Origin: Poronia punctata
Lineage: Eukaryota > Ascomycota > Sordariomycetes > Xylariales > Xylariaceae
Reading direction: 5' to 3'
Length of the DNA stretch: 33,585 nt
NCBI GenBank assembly: GCA_022579005.1
Contig: MU401780.1
Coordinates: forward strand, 1 to 33,585
How positions within the stretch are numbered: the stretch's first letter is position 1; the number at the start of each line of letters is the position of its first letter. The position numbers were made by a program, and so were the translations under genes. Below are positions 1 to 12,664 of this stretch, piece after piece. The notes beneath the pieces were generated by a model that was not told the origin of the DNA, did not search any database, and was given only the letters and a program-made list of their open reading frames with translations.

Positions 1-3000
1 AAAGCGTTTTTTATAATTAAAAAAGCTTAAGCTTTTATATTACTAGTTTTATATACTATTTTAAGTTTTTTAGTATAATATAAGTATTAAATAACTTATT
101 TTACTATAGCTATATATTTAAAGCTTAAATTAGTAAAGTACTTTAAAAGCTAAAATATAGTATATACTATATTAAATTTAATTATAATAATAGTGTAAAG
201 TATAAACTGTATAAGCTTTTAAAAAGTTTTAATATGTTTTTAAAGCTTTTTTTATAAACTTTTTAAGCTTTTTAAAAATTATTAAAGTTATAAATATTTA
301 GTTATTATTAGCTAAATTATACTTTTTAGCTACTTTTTTAATATATTGCTTATAATTTAAAGCTAGTAAACGTTTTTTTTAATTTTTTCATACTTTAATT
401 TTTAAAAACTAATTTATATTTTTTTAATTTTTAAGTTTATAAGCTTTTTTAACCTTATATTTTTTGTTTTTTATAATATAAAACAATAAAATTATTTATA
501 TAAAAAATAAAGTATACGCTATACTCTTTAGTATAAAAAAAGCATAGTTTTTTAAAAAAGTAAAATTATTTTAATTCTTTTTAAAGTATATATAAACTTT
601 TTATATTATAAAAGTAGTAAGTTTTAAAGCTTATAAAAAGCTTAAGCAACTTTAGCTACTATATTGCTATTTTTAAAGCTATTTAGTAATTTATAAGTTA
701 TAAGCTTTTGTTTTTTTTTACTTATATTAAGAAAAGCGCTAACTATATTAAATTGCTTAGCTTTTATATTAAAATAAGCTATTAAAGTTATTATAATATA
801 AAATATATAAGCTACTAAAGTAATAATATAAGTACTTTAAAGCATTATATTGTTTTATAAATCTTTTTTAATAATTAAGTAAAATTTATATACTTTTAAA
901 TACTTTTTATTATTAAACTTATATATAAATATTTACTTTAAAAAAGTAGCTTATATTTTGCTTTAATTTTTGCTATTTTTTAAAAAGTTCTTATTTTTTA
1001 TATATTTTTAATTTTTTTAATAGTATTTTTTTAAAACTTATTTTTTAAAAAATGTTTGCTTAATTTATGCTAATGCTTTAGTAATAGCTTACAAAGCTTA
1101 TTTTAATATATTTTAAAGTGTTTTAAAGCTGCGTTTATATGCTTAGCATATTTTTAATATATTATAGCTACTGTTATAAAGTATAATATTTTATACTTTT
1201 AATTTTTTTAATATATAACTTTTTACTAATTAAGCAAAAATGTTTTTAAAAAGGTTTGCTAATAAGCTTTTTTTTTAAAAGTATAAATTTTATACTTTTA
1301 ATAAAAGGTTTAAGTAAAAGCAAATATTTTAAAATCTTATTTATTTTTAAGTATTTTTTAATTTTTTAGCTTTTTTTAGTAAGCAATAAAGTCTTTTAAG
1401 CTTTTTAAGCTTTTATTGCTTTACTTATTGCTAGTTGCTTTGTTTATATATTAAAGTTCTTTAAAAGGGTTTTTTTTTAAGTATACTTTATAAGGTTAAC
1501 TAAAATTTGTTTTGCTTGTTTTAGCTGCTTTGCTACTTTTTAAAATTATAAGTAAATTAGTAAATATTTTTTTTATTTTGCTTAGTTACTATTTTAGTTT
1601 AAAAGTTTGCTAAAAAGTTGTAAGTTTATATATTTAATTTTTAAAAGCATTATTGCTATTTTTTTAAATTTTTAAAATATACTTACTTTTAACTTAGACT
1701 TTTTTAGTTAGCTTTTAGTTAAAAAGTTTTTTGGTATAGGTATACTTTTAATTTTTTAAAAAATATTAGTAATAGTTTTGTTTATTTTTTTAATAAGTTA
1801 AGCTTTTATATATTTTCTATTTTTATTTAAAGCAATAGTTTTAGCACTATAATTTTAATAACTATTGCTTTTACTTTTTTTATTAGTTTTAGTTAGTTTT
1901 TTTATATAAAAAAGCTTTTTATTAAATTTTATATTTTTTATTATACTAACTTTTTAAAGCTTTAAAACTTAGATGTTATATAAATTTAATACTTTATATT
2001 TAATTAAATATTTAATATATGCTTGCTACTTTATTTTATAGTTTTGCTTTTAATAACTTATAAGTTTATTTTATTATACTAAGTAAGCTTTATATTTATA
2101 TGCTTTTATATTTAACTAGTTTAGCTTTAAATTTGCTAGTTTACTTATAATAAGCTTTAGTAAATATTAATAAAAATATTATTAAAATTAAAAGTAAAAA
2201 ACTGTTATTAGTAAATATATATTATTTGCTTTTAAAAGGCTTTAGTTATATAGCTATTTAGCTATATAAACTATTTTTAGCTATAGCTTTTTTAAAAGTT
2301 TAGCTTTTTTAAGCATTTTTAAAGCTTAGTTAATAATTTTTTATTTAGTCCGCTTTTTGCTTTTTATAAACTTTTTAATATAATTTAATAAAAGCTTTAG
2401 CTTTATACTTTTTTAGTTTGCTTACTTTTAAAAGTTAGTTAAGCTATAGCTTAAAATTACTGCTTTTTTATTATTACTATATATTTAATATATTAAAAGC
2501 TTATATTGCTATTTTATTTATTTTTTAAAGCTTATAAAGTTTTAAGCTACTTATAATTAAGTTTTAGTAATAAAAGTGTTAACATATATTATTTTACTAT
2601 ACTTATTTTTAAGTAGTAAAGTTTATAAAGATTTATTATATTTACTTAAATAGTTAAATAAATTTTAGTATATTTTTTAAACTAGGCATATATCTTGCTA
2701 TTTTAAAGGTTTTTTAAATATAACCTTTAAAGCGTGCGTTTAAGCACAATTTTTATAATTAATCTTTTTAATTTTATTAATTTTAATATTTTTTACATTT
2801 TAAATAAAAGCTTTAAAAAGCCTAGGTTTTAAGTCTTTAGCTTTTTTATACTATATATTTTTAAATGCTTTTAAAAGTTTTTATAAGTTAATTAAAAGCT
2901 TTTAAAAGCGCTTTAAGTATATAGCTATAATTAATCTTGCTATCTTACTTATAATTTTAAGCTTTTAAATTACTAAAGCAATTACTATGCTTTTTAAAAA

Positions 3001-4920
3001 GTAATAAAAAATAAGCTTATATTTAAAAAATACTAAGTTATATTATTTAGTTAACTGCTTTAAAATAATCCTAGTATTTAAGCTTTTATATTAAAAGGTG
3101 CAGTTTAGTTTATAATTTTATATGCTTTTTTTAAGCTTTTCTTTTAATACTATATTTATATAAAAATCTTTTACTACTACTATATTTTTAAGTATTAAAA
3201 AAAGTGTTTTTTTTTACTATTAAAAATTTAATAAATAACTTGTTTACTATAATATAAAATTAAAAAGTTAAAAGTATTTATAGCAATAAATTTTTTTAGC
3301 TTTGTTTTAATAATAAAGTTTTTTTTAAGTAGACTTTTATTGTTAATAAAGTATAAAGCTTTGCAATTATTTAAAACTGTGCTTTTAAATAAAAGGTAAA
3401 AATTGTTTTTAAAAGTAATAAAAGCTTTAAAGCTTTTTATATTTTTTTTTAAGTAGGCTACAGTTAATTACTAAGTAAGCAAAATTTAAATTTAGCTACT
3501 TGCTTAATAACGTTTTTAATTTTTTACTAAAAAAGTAACTTTTATTTATTTTAAATCTTTTTTTTTAATTTTTTTATAAAGTTTTAACTATTTTATAAGC
3601 TTATAGCGCTTTTTAATCTTTTTTGCTTTATTAAAGTTAAGCTTAAGTCTTATATAAGTAACGCTTTTAATAATTATATACTATAATTAGCTATATTTAT
3701 ATAAAAGCTAAAAGTAATAAGCTTTTAAGTTAAAAAGGTAAAAGTATTACTTTTTTTTTTTTTTACTTTTTTAGTAAACTTTTAAGCTTTTTTAAAAAAA
3801 AAATTTATTACTTAAGGTTATATAAAGTTTATTAGCTTTAACTTTGCTATATAAAGTTTTTTTATATACTAAAGCGCTAAAAATCTTATTAACCTTTTTT
3901 AATATAATTATGTTATTATTTAATTGTTTATTTTTTATAATATTTATAAGCTGCTAATAAGCTTAATTAAAAGCTATTTTAGCTTTTACTACTTTAAGGA
4001 AATTTTTAGTTACTAGCACTTTTTTTGCTTTAAGCAGTTTAAAGCATTAAGCTATAATTTAGTTAGTATGCTATTTCTTATAATACTTTTTAAGCTTAAT
4101 ACTTTTATAAGTAGCTTTTTAAAGCGTTTTTTAATATTTTATTTATATACTAAATTTAATAGTAAAATTTAAAAAAGTAAAAAACGTTTTAATAGCTTTA
4201 ATAAGCACTTAAATATTTTTAGCTTTTTTAAGGTTTTTAACTAATAGCTTTTTTTTAACTATAGTAAGTATTAAAGTATTAATAAGTTAATTAATTTAAG
4301 TTTAAATAGCTATATATTTATTTATAATTTTTAAATTTATAGCTTGCTAAAAGCTTGCTAACTTTATGTTTTTAATATATTATTTTTAAATTTTTTTTTA
4401 AGTAATAACTAAATTTAAAACGCTTAAATTTAGTTTTCTTTTTAGAAATAAGGTTTTAATAAGCAGCTTTTAGTATTAAAATTATAACATTATTTTTAAA
4501 AAGCTTAGTTAAAGTTTTTTTATTTAAATTAACATACTTTTAAACTTTTTAAGCTTAAGTATAAAGCGTTAAATTTTAAAACTATACTACCTATTTAATA
4601 AAAAGGTATAAGTAAATGATTTTTAAAATAATCTTAACGCTAGTTAATATAATAAAAATAAAAGGTAAAGCTATAAAGCTTTTTTAAAAAAATAATTTAA
4701 TAAAAGGTTATAAAATATTATAATTTAAAAGTATAAAAACTTTTAACTAATTATACTATAATAAATAAAGCACTAATTTTTATAAACTAAGCTTATAACT
4801 TTTATAAATATAAAAGCTTTAGTAAAAGGTAAATTAGTGCGCTTAACTTAGTATAAGCTATATTAGTTATATTGCAATAAACTATATATTAAAAAAAAAG
4901 ATTTATATAACTATAATAGG
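1..4920. other. Gene-free RIP-mutated tract, mostly T-rich on + strand
   Basis: No reading frame, RNA gene or recognisable domain is visible. The + strand is mostly T-rich (for example 37 T against 17 A in 1321-1380) and becomes A-rich near its end (34 A against 22 T in 4681-4740), which may reflect opposite orientations of the ancestral elements. The only local structures I note are a 9-bp-arm hairpin at 2703-2730 and a 14-base T run at 3751-3764. It is probably decayed transposon DNA, but the family cannot be told. Confidence 0.6.
2703..2730. repeat. Short hairpin with 9-bp perfect arms
   Basis: TTAAAGGTT at 2703-2711 is the exact reverse complement of AACCTTTAA at 2722-2730, around a 10-base AT loop. 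The retained GG/CC pair is unusual in this tract. Directly downstream, GTGC at 2734-2737 and GCAC at 2744-2747 could form a second small hairpin. No function is evident, and chance formation in such skewed DNA is possible. Confidence 0.4.
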
Positions 4921-5025
4921 ATTAAAGATCTTGCTTTATAGCATACGCTCTTATAAAGCTGTGCTAACTAAGGCACGTGACTTTAACTATAAAGGTATCC
5001 TATTAAGTGGGTACCTCTTTGCAAC
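4921..5025. other. Less mutated G+C-richer island beside the left repeat copy
   Basis: Positions 4921-5030 hold 38 G+C of 110 bases (about 35 %), far above the 14 % at the window start, and keep several CA and TG dinucleotides. It contains a CACGTG core at about 4974-4979 and a hairpin at 4993-5016. It ends exactly where homology with the inverted copy at 30088-31672 is lost, so it is either the true end of the left element or unique DNA that escaped mutation. I see no gene in it. Confidence 0.55.
4993..5016. repeat. Inverted repeat at the left repeat boundary
   Basis: AGGTATCC at 4993-5000 and GGGTACCT at 5009-5016 are reverse complements except for one transition-type mismatch, around an 8-base spacer; two more outer base pairs can be added with a further transition. 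The mismatch is what RIP would produce in a once-perfect hairpin. It sits about 10 bases outside the homologous segment beginning at 5026, so it may be an element-end structure. This is inference; the right copy lacks it. Confidence 0.45.
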
Positions 5026-6412
5026 AATTACTAATATAAAAAGCACTATTATTAAATAAAGTATTAATAGGCAAAAGCTAAAAAGCAGCTAATTAAAAAA
5101 ATATATACTATAATAAAAAAACTAATTATAGTTAGCTATTAAAAAAACTATAATAGCTAAAATAAGCAAAAGCTATAGTTAAAGTAGTAAGCATATTATA
5201 AATTATATTATTTTAAACAAACTTAGCAATATAAAAAAAATACTTATAACTATAAAATTTATAAAGTAGCTAAAAAAAGTCTAGCTTACTAAAAATAATA
5301 TTAATAAAAAGCTAAGCAAGCTACTTTAAATATATATTTAAGTTAGCTAAAGAAATATACTAAGCTTTAATAAAAAGCACTATAGTAATAGCTTTTAAAA
5401 CTAAGCTATTAAGCTAATTTTAAGCTAAAAGCTAAAAGTTTAACTAAAGCTATATTAATATTAAGCTAACAAATAGCAAACAACTAATAAATAGAACTAA
5501 TAACTTCAAAAGTAACTAAAGTACTAAGCAAATAGCAAATACTAATTAATTTTTAATATATAGTAGCATAGTAAATAGTTTACTAAGCAGCACTAACGAA
5601 AATTAATAAAATTTAGCAAAGTTAATTAATATATATACTTAAAAAATAAGCAATAAACATATAAAATAATAAGCATAATAGTTTACTTTATATTAAATAT
5701 AGCTAAGCTTAAAAAGCTAAGAAATAAAGTAAATATAAAAATTAATATATATACTAGTAGTACAATAAATATAAAGTTTAATACTAAAAATATTAATTTT
5801 TACTAGTTACTTGCTATTTTTATTATTAGTAGTAAAATTAGCAACTATATAATTAAAGCATAACTAACTAAAATTTAAATAAAAAAGCTATAAATATATA
5901 AAGCTAATATAAAATAACTAAAAAAAAAGTATTATAGCAAGCATACTTTTAAAAACTAGCAGCAAAAATAAAAAATATAAAAATATTATTGTATAAAAAA
6001 GTAAAAAACTAATAACTAAGTTTAAAATATATTATAATATAAGCTAGCAACTAAGCAATAGCAAAGCATAAAATAAAAGCAGCTAATTAGCTAAAAATAT
6101 AGAGCTAAATTTTTTAAAATATATTTATAAATACTTTATTACTAAAAACTAGCAACTTAAAAAAAAGGGCAATATAATAAAGCACTTACTTATAAAACTT
6201 ACTAGCTACGCTACTAGTATATAAACTATATATAAGCTAAACCTACGCTGGCTATTAGCTATAGTTTAGCCAGTTACACCCCTTTTTTATCTTTTTAGCT
6301 AGCCTAGTTACTTACTTAGTTAACTAAACAAAAATTATCTAATATACCTAGTTTTTAAAATCGCTAGCAATATTACTTTATAACTACCTTATTACTTAAA
6401 CCCTTATAACTT
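5026..6412 (+). mobile_element. RIP-inactivated transposon-like repeat, left copy
   Basis: This segment of about 1.39 kb is the inverted counterpart of 30088-31672. Matching is collinear: 6412 pairs with 30088, 5567-5575 with both flanks of the right-hand insertion, and 5026 with 31672. Over about 213 aligned bases at the 6.2-6.4 kb end I count roughly 20 substitutions, all C/T or G/A, plus two one-base indels in A runs. The + strand is A-rich and keeps CAA/CAG-like words around 5455-5580, as if it once encoded a Lys/Gln/Asn/Thr-rich protein part; every frame now has many stops. The strand given is that inferred ancestral coding strand. The family is unknown; a transposase C-terminus or a gag-like region would both fit. 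The homology at least is solid. Confidence 0.85.
6248..6273. repeat. Hairpin inside the left copy, next to a GTTACA end-like motif
   Basis: CTGGCTA at 6248-6254 pairs with TAGCCAG at 6267-6273. In the right copy the same site has lost G and C by transitions and no longer pairs well. Immediately outside is GTTACA (6273-6278), i.e. TGTAAC on the minus strand, which resembles the TG...CA ends of fungal LTRs. However, homology between the copies continues another ~130 bases to 6412, so this is not the end of the repeated unit, and an LTR is only one possibility. Confidence 0.4.
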
Positions 6413-9400
6413 AATTACTTTGCTTTTTTTTTAACAATATAAAAGCTGCTAACTAAAAAAAGTAAAGCGCTAGTTTTTTGCTGCTATTTATTAAGCTATA
6501 ATTACTAATAACTATTATATAAAAGATATTAAAAACGTTTAAAGGCTTTTTAATAATACGCTACTAGCTATTTGCTTATAAAGCAAAAACTTTTAATTAT
6601 AGTAAATATAGTATTAGTTTATTAAAGTTAAGCTGCTTTAGCTTTAATAGCGTTATAAAAGTAATTAAAAAGTATATTATTAGCTTTTTAAAAGCAAAAT
6701 AAAAAAATTAAAAAAATTAAAAAGCTACAAAGCAGCATATTTAGCAGTAGCATGCTAAAAATATAAAGTTAGCTTACTAGCGTTTTAATTTTATTTTATA
6801 ATATTTAAAGCTACTTTAATAGCTTTAGTTTGCTTAAGTTATGCTAATAAAACGCTACTATTTTTTTTAAAGTTATATGCTAGTTTTTATAATAGCTAGT
6901 AAAGTACTAGCTACTTAACTTTATATATTAAGCCTTTAGTTTTGTGCTACTTATTATTAAAAATTTTATTAAACAACTATTAAAGTTTTTTTATTTATTA
7001 TATTTTATTATAACTATACTTTTTACTTTATTATTATAAAGCTTATTAAGCGCATTTTAGCTAAGTAGCTTTTATATTACTAAGTAAACTAATAAAGTAT
7101 AAAATATTAAAAAAACTTTATATTATTAAAGTAAGTTAATAGTAATAGCTTGTTTTTAAACTTTAATAATATTAAATAAGCTTACTTACTTTTTAGCTAG
7201 CTTTAGTAATAGTTTTAAAGTATAAAAGTATTTTATATTAACTTAAACTTTTTTTTTGCTATTAGATTAAGTTAATATACGCTATATTAGTAGCGTTTAT
7301 ATAGCAAGTTTAAGCTTTAGCTATAAATAACTAAGCTTAAGTAGTTACCTTTTTAATTTACTTAGCAATATATAAAGCTGCTAAAAACTTATTTTATTAG
7401 TTTTTTATTTTATATTTAAACAAACTTATTATTACTTTAGTACTAAGTTATAAGTACTAGCTATAATTTATAAAAAATAAGCTAAAGCTAGTAGCTTTTA
7501 ATATTTAATTATTTATTATAAATTTAGCTAGTAATAGCTAGTTAATTTAGTTATTCTAATAATAGCTATAGTAAGCTTTTAAGTATTGTTTATTATAGTA
7601 TTTATAATGTTTTTAGCTTATTACTTTTAAAATAATATACTATAAACTATAATAAGGTAATAACTAAGCAGTAGCTTAACTTTTTTAAAAAGATTAAAAT
7701 AAACTATAATCTTTAGCTTAAAACTATAATTTTAAAAGCGCTATAAAATTAGTATACTACTATAACAAAACCGTTTACAAGCGTTATTACTATAGTGTTT
7801 TTAATAAAAATAAAATGTTATATTTTAATAAGTTTATTAATAATAACTAAAATATATTTATAATTAATTTTGTTTTGCTTATATATTAATAGTAGTTTAA
7901 TAAAACTAATAAATATATTAAACTAAAGGTTATATAAAATAAGTAGTAGTTTAAAAAAACTTGCTAGCAAAATTTATAAATTTTTTATATATTAGTAAAG
8001 GTAGCATTTTTTTATAAACGTTTTAACGTTGCTATTAAGTTATAGCTAAGTATATATATATTTAACTAAGTTAATAATTTTAAATTGCTTTAAGTAGCTT
8101 CCTAGCAATATATTATAAGTATATAAAATTACTTTAAGCTTTATAATATTATTATTTAAAACAAAAACTTTATTTTTAATATAAATTTATTTTTATTTAA
8201 TAATATAGTTTATAAAAGCGCTAAAAAACGCTTTAATATTAGCTTTAAAAAGTAATATACTTTTAAGTTTTTATTTTTAGTAATAATTTTAAAAACTAGT
8301 AATAATTATATATAAGTAGCGTTAAGCACTTTATTAATTAAAGCTACGTTGCTAATAAGTTATAAGTATATTAATATACTATTCTTGCTAGCTTACTTAT
8401 TAAGTATAAGTAGTACTTATAATTTATATGCTATTTAGTTATTAATAATACTTATTTTGCTTGCTAGCTTATTGCTAAGTTATTAAAAAAGTATATTAAG
8501 TATTATAGCTTTTATTTTTAGCTAATATATAATTTAAAACCTAAAGTTGTTAAAAAAATTTAACTAGCAAACTTACTATTAATTTAAAAGCTTTATAGTA
8601 GTAAAGTATTAAAAGCCTTTATAGTTAGTAATAATTTTAATAACGTTTTTATACTTTTAAAGTTTTAAGCGCTATTTTTTAAAAGCTTTAATAATTATTA
8701 AAAGTTTTTTATTATAAATGTTATAATTATATTTAGCTAAAATATATTTTACTAAAAAAAAAGTAATTAAGTATTAAATACTTTTGCTATTAAATTAGTA
8801 AAAAACGCTATATAATGCTTAGTTTAACATATTAACTTTTATTATAGTTTTTTTAATAAAGTTATACTAAGTAAAAACTAAAGCAATAATAAATGCTTTT
8901 TTAAGCGCTTAAAAAATAGTAAAACACTATTTACTTAGTAAGCTTAGCTACTTTTTTTTGCTTATAAGTTTTATAAAACGCTTTGCTATTACTAAAAAGC
9001 TTTTAATCAAGCGTTTATAATAGTTTATAAAGCTATTAAATTGCTATAAGTTTTAAAAAATACTTAGTAGTTTTTAAGTCATAATAGCTTTAATTTTAAT
9101 AAAGTTTATACTAATTTTATTTATTAAAATAATAAAGCTTAAGTACTCAGTTTTAATAATACTAAATTTGCATTTTATAATATTAGTTATAAAGCTAGCT
9201 TTAATAAGCTTTACTAATACTTTATAAACATATTACTTATGCTTTTTTTTAAGTTGCTATAAATAAAAATATTATTAAAGTATATTATAATATACTTATT
9301 TAAAATATTAAAAAAAACATAGTTAATATAGTACTAAAAACTACTAAGTGCTTTTATTATACTAAAGTTTATAACTAAGCACTTAAATAAGCTAAACTTA

Positions 9401-10896
9401 ATAATAAATGCAATTTTTTACTTATTTTTAAAAGCAATATATAAGTAGTTAAAAGCTATAATAATATTAAGTTTTATATAAAATTTTACTTTATATAAAA
9501 CGTTTAAAGTTTTTTAAATTAGCAAAATAAAGTACTAGTTTTTAATTATAACGTTATTAAAATTATAATAGTTAATATAAACTTATATACTTTTTTTTTA
9601 TTTTTTAGCTAAAAAAATAAAAGCAGCTGCTAATAAAAAGCTAGCATATATAAACCTTTTTACTAAGTAATTATTTAAGTACTTTTAAACTAGTAATAAC
9701 TTTTAAAAATATATAGGTTATATTATAACGTTAAAAGGTTTTTTTAAAAAAATAAAGTTAATTTTATAGTTATAAAGCTAAAAAAAAAAAGTTTTTATAT
9801 TTTATAGTAAAAAAGTATTAAGTAAGTTATAATACTTAGCTAGTAGCCTAGCAAGTACTTTTTTTTTATAAAAAAGTTTTTATATTTAAAAAATTTATTA
9901 ATATTTTTATTAGCTATTTGCTATAAAAAAGCGCTTTTTATACTTAGTTATAGTATACTTTAAGCTTAAGTAAAAAAGCTTAAAGTTTTAAAATGTTTTT
10001 GCTAGTAAAAATACTTTATAAAAGCACTAATAAGGTATTAAAAGCAAAGCGCTTTACTAAATAGTAGTTAGTAAGTATATTATTATTTAAAACTTAATAA
10101 AAAGCGTTTATAATAGCTATAAGTTTTGTAAATAGTATTAAGTTAATAATAGTGCTCTTTTATTTTATTATTAAAAAAAACCAGCAGCGTTTATAAAAAA
10201 AACTAAAGTTTAAAGCGTTTTAAAGCCAAGCTTAGCAATATTTTATTGCTTTATTATTAGGTTAGCTTTAGCTTACTGTTTAGTTATTACGTTTTTTTTA
10301 ATTATAAAAATGTTTTTTTACTAGTTAATAACTAGGTTATATTAATATAATTAAAAAAGTTTTAAAATAACCTTAATATTACTTAATAACTAAGCATATA
10401 GTTTAAAATTCTTAGTATACTTTTTAAGTTAGTGCTAAATAGTATAAAACTATATAACCTTTTTAGCTATTATGCTATTAGCAAAGTAAAAAATATAAAA
10501 GTAAAAAGTAATATAAAAAATAAAGTTATAAGTTTATATAACTAAAATATTAATAAAACTAAAAAAAAAAAGCTTAAGTTAATAAAGGTTTAATATAAAA
10601 TTAAAATAATATTACTATTAAATATAAAAGTATTAAAGCTAAGTAATATATTAAGCCTTATAAACTATATATATAAATAATTCTTTTTAGTTTTTTAAAA
10701 CTTTATATAACGCTTTTAGCTATAGCTTAAGCTAAAAGCTACTTTTTTTTAGCTTAGTTTAAGTAATTAATTTTAACTTTTTTGTTTTTTTTTTATAATT
10801 TCCTAGCTTTTAACAACTTATAAAATATAGCTAAGTATTTTAGCTAATTATAATACTAATAAAGCCTAAGTTGCTTGCATTTTCTTTAGCTATAAA

Positions 10897-10912
10897 AAAA
10901 CCTTAAGGTTTT
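10897..10912. repeat. 16-bp perfect palindrome AAAACCTTAAGGTTTT
   Basis: The 16 bases are self-complementary with a central CCTTAAGG. A few palindromes of this length are expected by chance in 33 kb of such skewed DNA, so significance is limited; the retained CC/GG pairs make it slightly less ordinary. No associated gene or promoter is visible. Confidence 0.4.
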
Positions 10913-11727
10913 GTTATTATAAGCTTACTTAAGTTTATAAGGTTTTTTTAAAGCATAATTATTAGTTAATAAAGTAAGGTTATATGCTAAAGCGCAATAG
11001 TTTAAGCAAAAATCTTAGTTAGCAATATTGTTTAAAAGCTATTATAAAAAGTTTATTTAAGCTATAATATTATTAAGTTTAAAGCAACTTATTTATAAAA
11101 CAAAAGCGTTTTAAAGTTTTTGTTAACTTTAGCTTAAAGCTATTTAACTTATTATAAAAAAGTATATTAGCTTTTATTAGCAAGTTAAATAAAAATAAAA
11201 ATCAAGCTAGCAAATAAAATATTGCTTTACTTTAATTTTTTAAACTTTTAAATAGCTTTTAAGTAAACGTTAACAATAACGTAAAAAGCGTTTAAGTTTG
11301 CTAGTATATTATTATAGTTTTTTTAGCTAGTAAGCTACTTAAAGTTATTATAAAGGTTGCTTAATACTTATTTAACTTATAATTAAACTTATATAAATGC
11401 TATACTAAAAAAGCTAAAGCAGGTAAATAAAATCTTATTTGCTAGTATTAAGTAGCAGTCTTTATTTAAAGCAATTTTAAGTTTAAGTTAGCTGCGCTAG
11501 TTAACATGTTTTTTTTGCTGCTTTTCTTTTTTTAATTTATTAAAAAAAAGAGGCTGCTAATTTAGTTGCATAATAAGCCTTTATATATTAAATAAGCAAG
11601 CAAAATAAAAGCGCTAAAAAAGTATAACTTAAAACATAAAAGTAATAAGGTTAAAAGCTATAAGTATACTAAGTAGTAAAGCTAAAGCAAGTTTTTATAA
11701 AGTAGCTATTTTTTATAAAACAGCGCT

Positions 11728-11737
11728 AAGCCGGCTT
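11728..11737. repeat. GC-rich 10-bp palindrome AAGCCGGCTT
   Basis: This perfect palindrome has six consecutive G/C bases (GCCGGC), rare in this window. It lies in a short stretch that also keeps CAGCGC upstream (11721-11726). It may be a remnant of less mutated sequence; no function can be assigned. Confidence 0.35.
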
Positions 11738-12360
11738 TATAATGTTACTACTTTAGCTTAAAGCTACATATTATTTTATTATACCTGGTTATATTATTAT
11801 ATTGCTTATTTTAACTAAGTAATAATAGTGTTTTTTTATTAATAATATTTTAATATTATTTTTTAGTAATAGTAAAATTATTTTAAAGCTTAGTATGTCT
11901 TTTTTAGCTGCTGTTTTTTAAAGTAAAGTTGTTAGTTTATTACGTTTAATTTATTTACGTATTATTAAAGCTACTTTAATTGTTTATTATTTAAGTTTGC
12001 TTATTATTATAATTTATTAACTTATTAAAACTTGTTTACTATAATATTATTAATAAGCTATAAAATTTTTAATAGCTTTGTGCTAGCTATATAATTTTAG
12101 TTAAAGTAATTAATAAAAACGTAGTTGTTAGTATTAAGCTTATAAATAGTTTATAAAAAAGGTAAAAACAAGCTAAAACTATGCTAATGCTACTAAGCTA
12201 AAGCTAAAGCAAAAAAAAAAGTTAGCTAGCAAGATAAAGTACTGCTAAATTTAAAATTTATAATATAGTTTTAAAGTATATACTAAAGCAAGCATAGTAA
12301 TATTATAGCAATATTAATAAGCAAGTAGTTTTTTAGCTTTACGTTAATATATTATAAGTT

Positions 12361-12390
12361 TTATTAGTAATAGTAGTAATAGTAGTAGTA
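12361..12390. repeat. (RTA)n trinucleotide microsatellite, 10 units
   Basis: Ten units of TTA, GTA or ATA in a row. The later units alternate GTA and ATA, differing only by G/A transitions, consistent with a GTA-type array partly converted by the same mutational process. It immediately precedes the G+C-richer island at 12411-12480. Confidence 0.7.
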
Positions 12391-12410
12391 AAATTTTAAT
12401 GTTTATTTTA

Positions 12411-12480
12411 AGTAGGTCTAGGCTAGCTATAATAGCGCCACTGTAGCTATAAGTGCTTTAGTAGCTAGCTGCCCTTTATT
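12411..12480. other. 70-bp G+C-rich island in RIP-mutated DNA
   Basis: I count 30 G+C in 70 bases (about 43 %), the richest stretch I noticed. It contains GGCTAGCTA near its start and TAGCTAGCTGCC near its end, which are largely reverse complements, plus inner GTAGCTATA-type words, so it could fold. The folded part spans about 53 bases, too short for a tRNA, and I see no B-box. It may be a fragment that escaped mutation or a late insertion. Confidence 0.5.
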
Positions 12481-12664
12481 ATTTTATATAACTTTTTTTT
12501 AAGTTTATATTAAAAAGACGGTAAAAAAACAGCTTTTATAACTAGTTGCTAATTAAAAAAATTTGCGCTATTTTATATTTTGTTTAAAAGGTAGTATAGG
12601 TATTTATTTTTTTAAAACTATAACTACGCTATTTTAGCTTTACTGCTTAGCAGTGTTTTTTTTA

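Larger units (their letters stand above)
6413..12360. other. Gene-free RIP-mutated tract, mixed A/T strand bias
   Basis: No gene, RNA or protein-like segment is visible; stops are dense in all frames. Sequence just outside 6412 does not match sequence just outside 30088, so the inverted repeat ends here. Scattered palindromes occur, of which 10897-10912 and 11728-11737 are listed separately because they keep GC pairs. It is presumably composed of other decayed repeats, but I could not match them to each other by eye. Confidence 0.55.

Noticed and set aside
4974..4979. CACGTG as an E-box promoter element.
   Set aside because: No gene lies downstream on either side; a single six-base word is not evidence of regulation.
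6045..6278. A defined LTR of about 235 bp with a primer-binding site in the left copy.
   Set aside because: The TGTAAC-like start and a TGGTTGC-like word are suggestive, but both copies share sequence beyond the supposed LTR edge and no second LTR was found.
12411..12463. tRNA or small structured RNA in the G+C-rich island.
   Set aside because: The foldable part is about 53 bases, with no T-arm GGTTCRA box or anticodon-arm layout.
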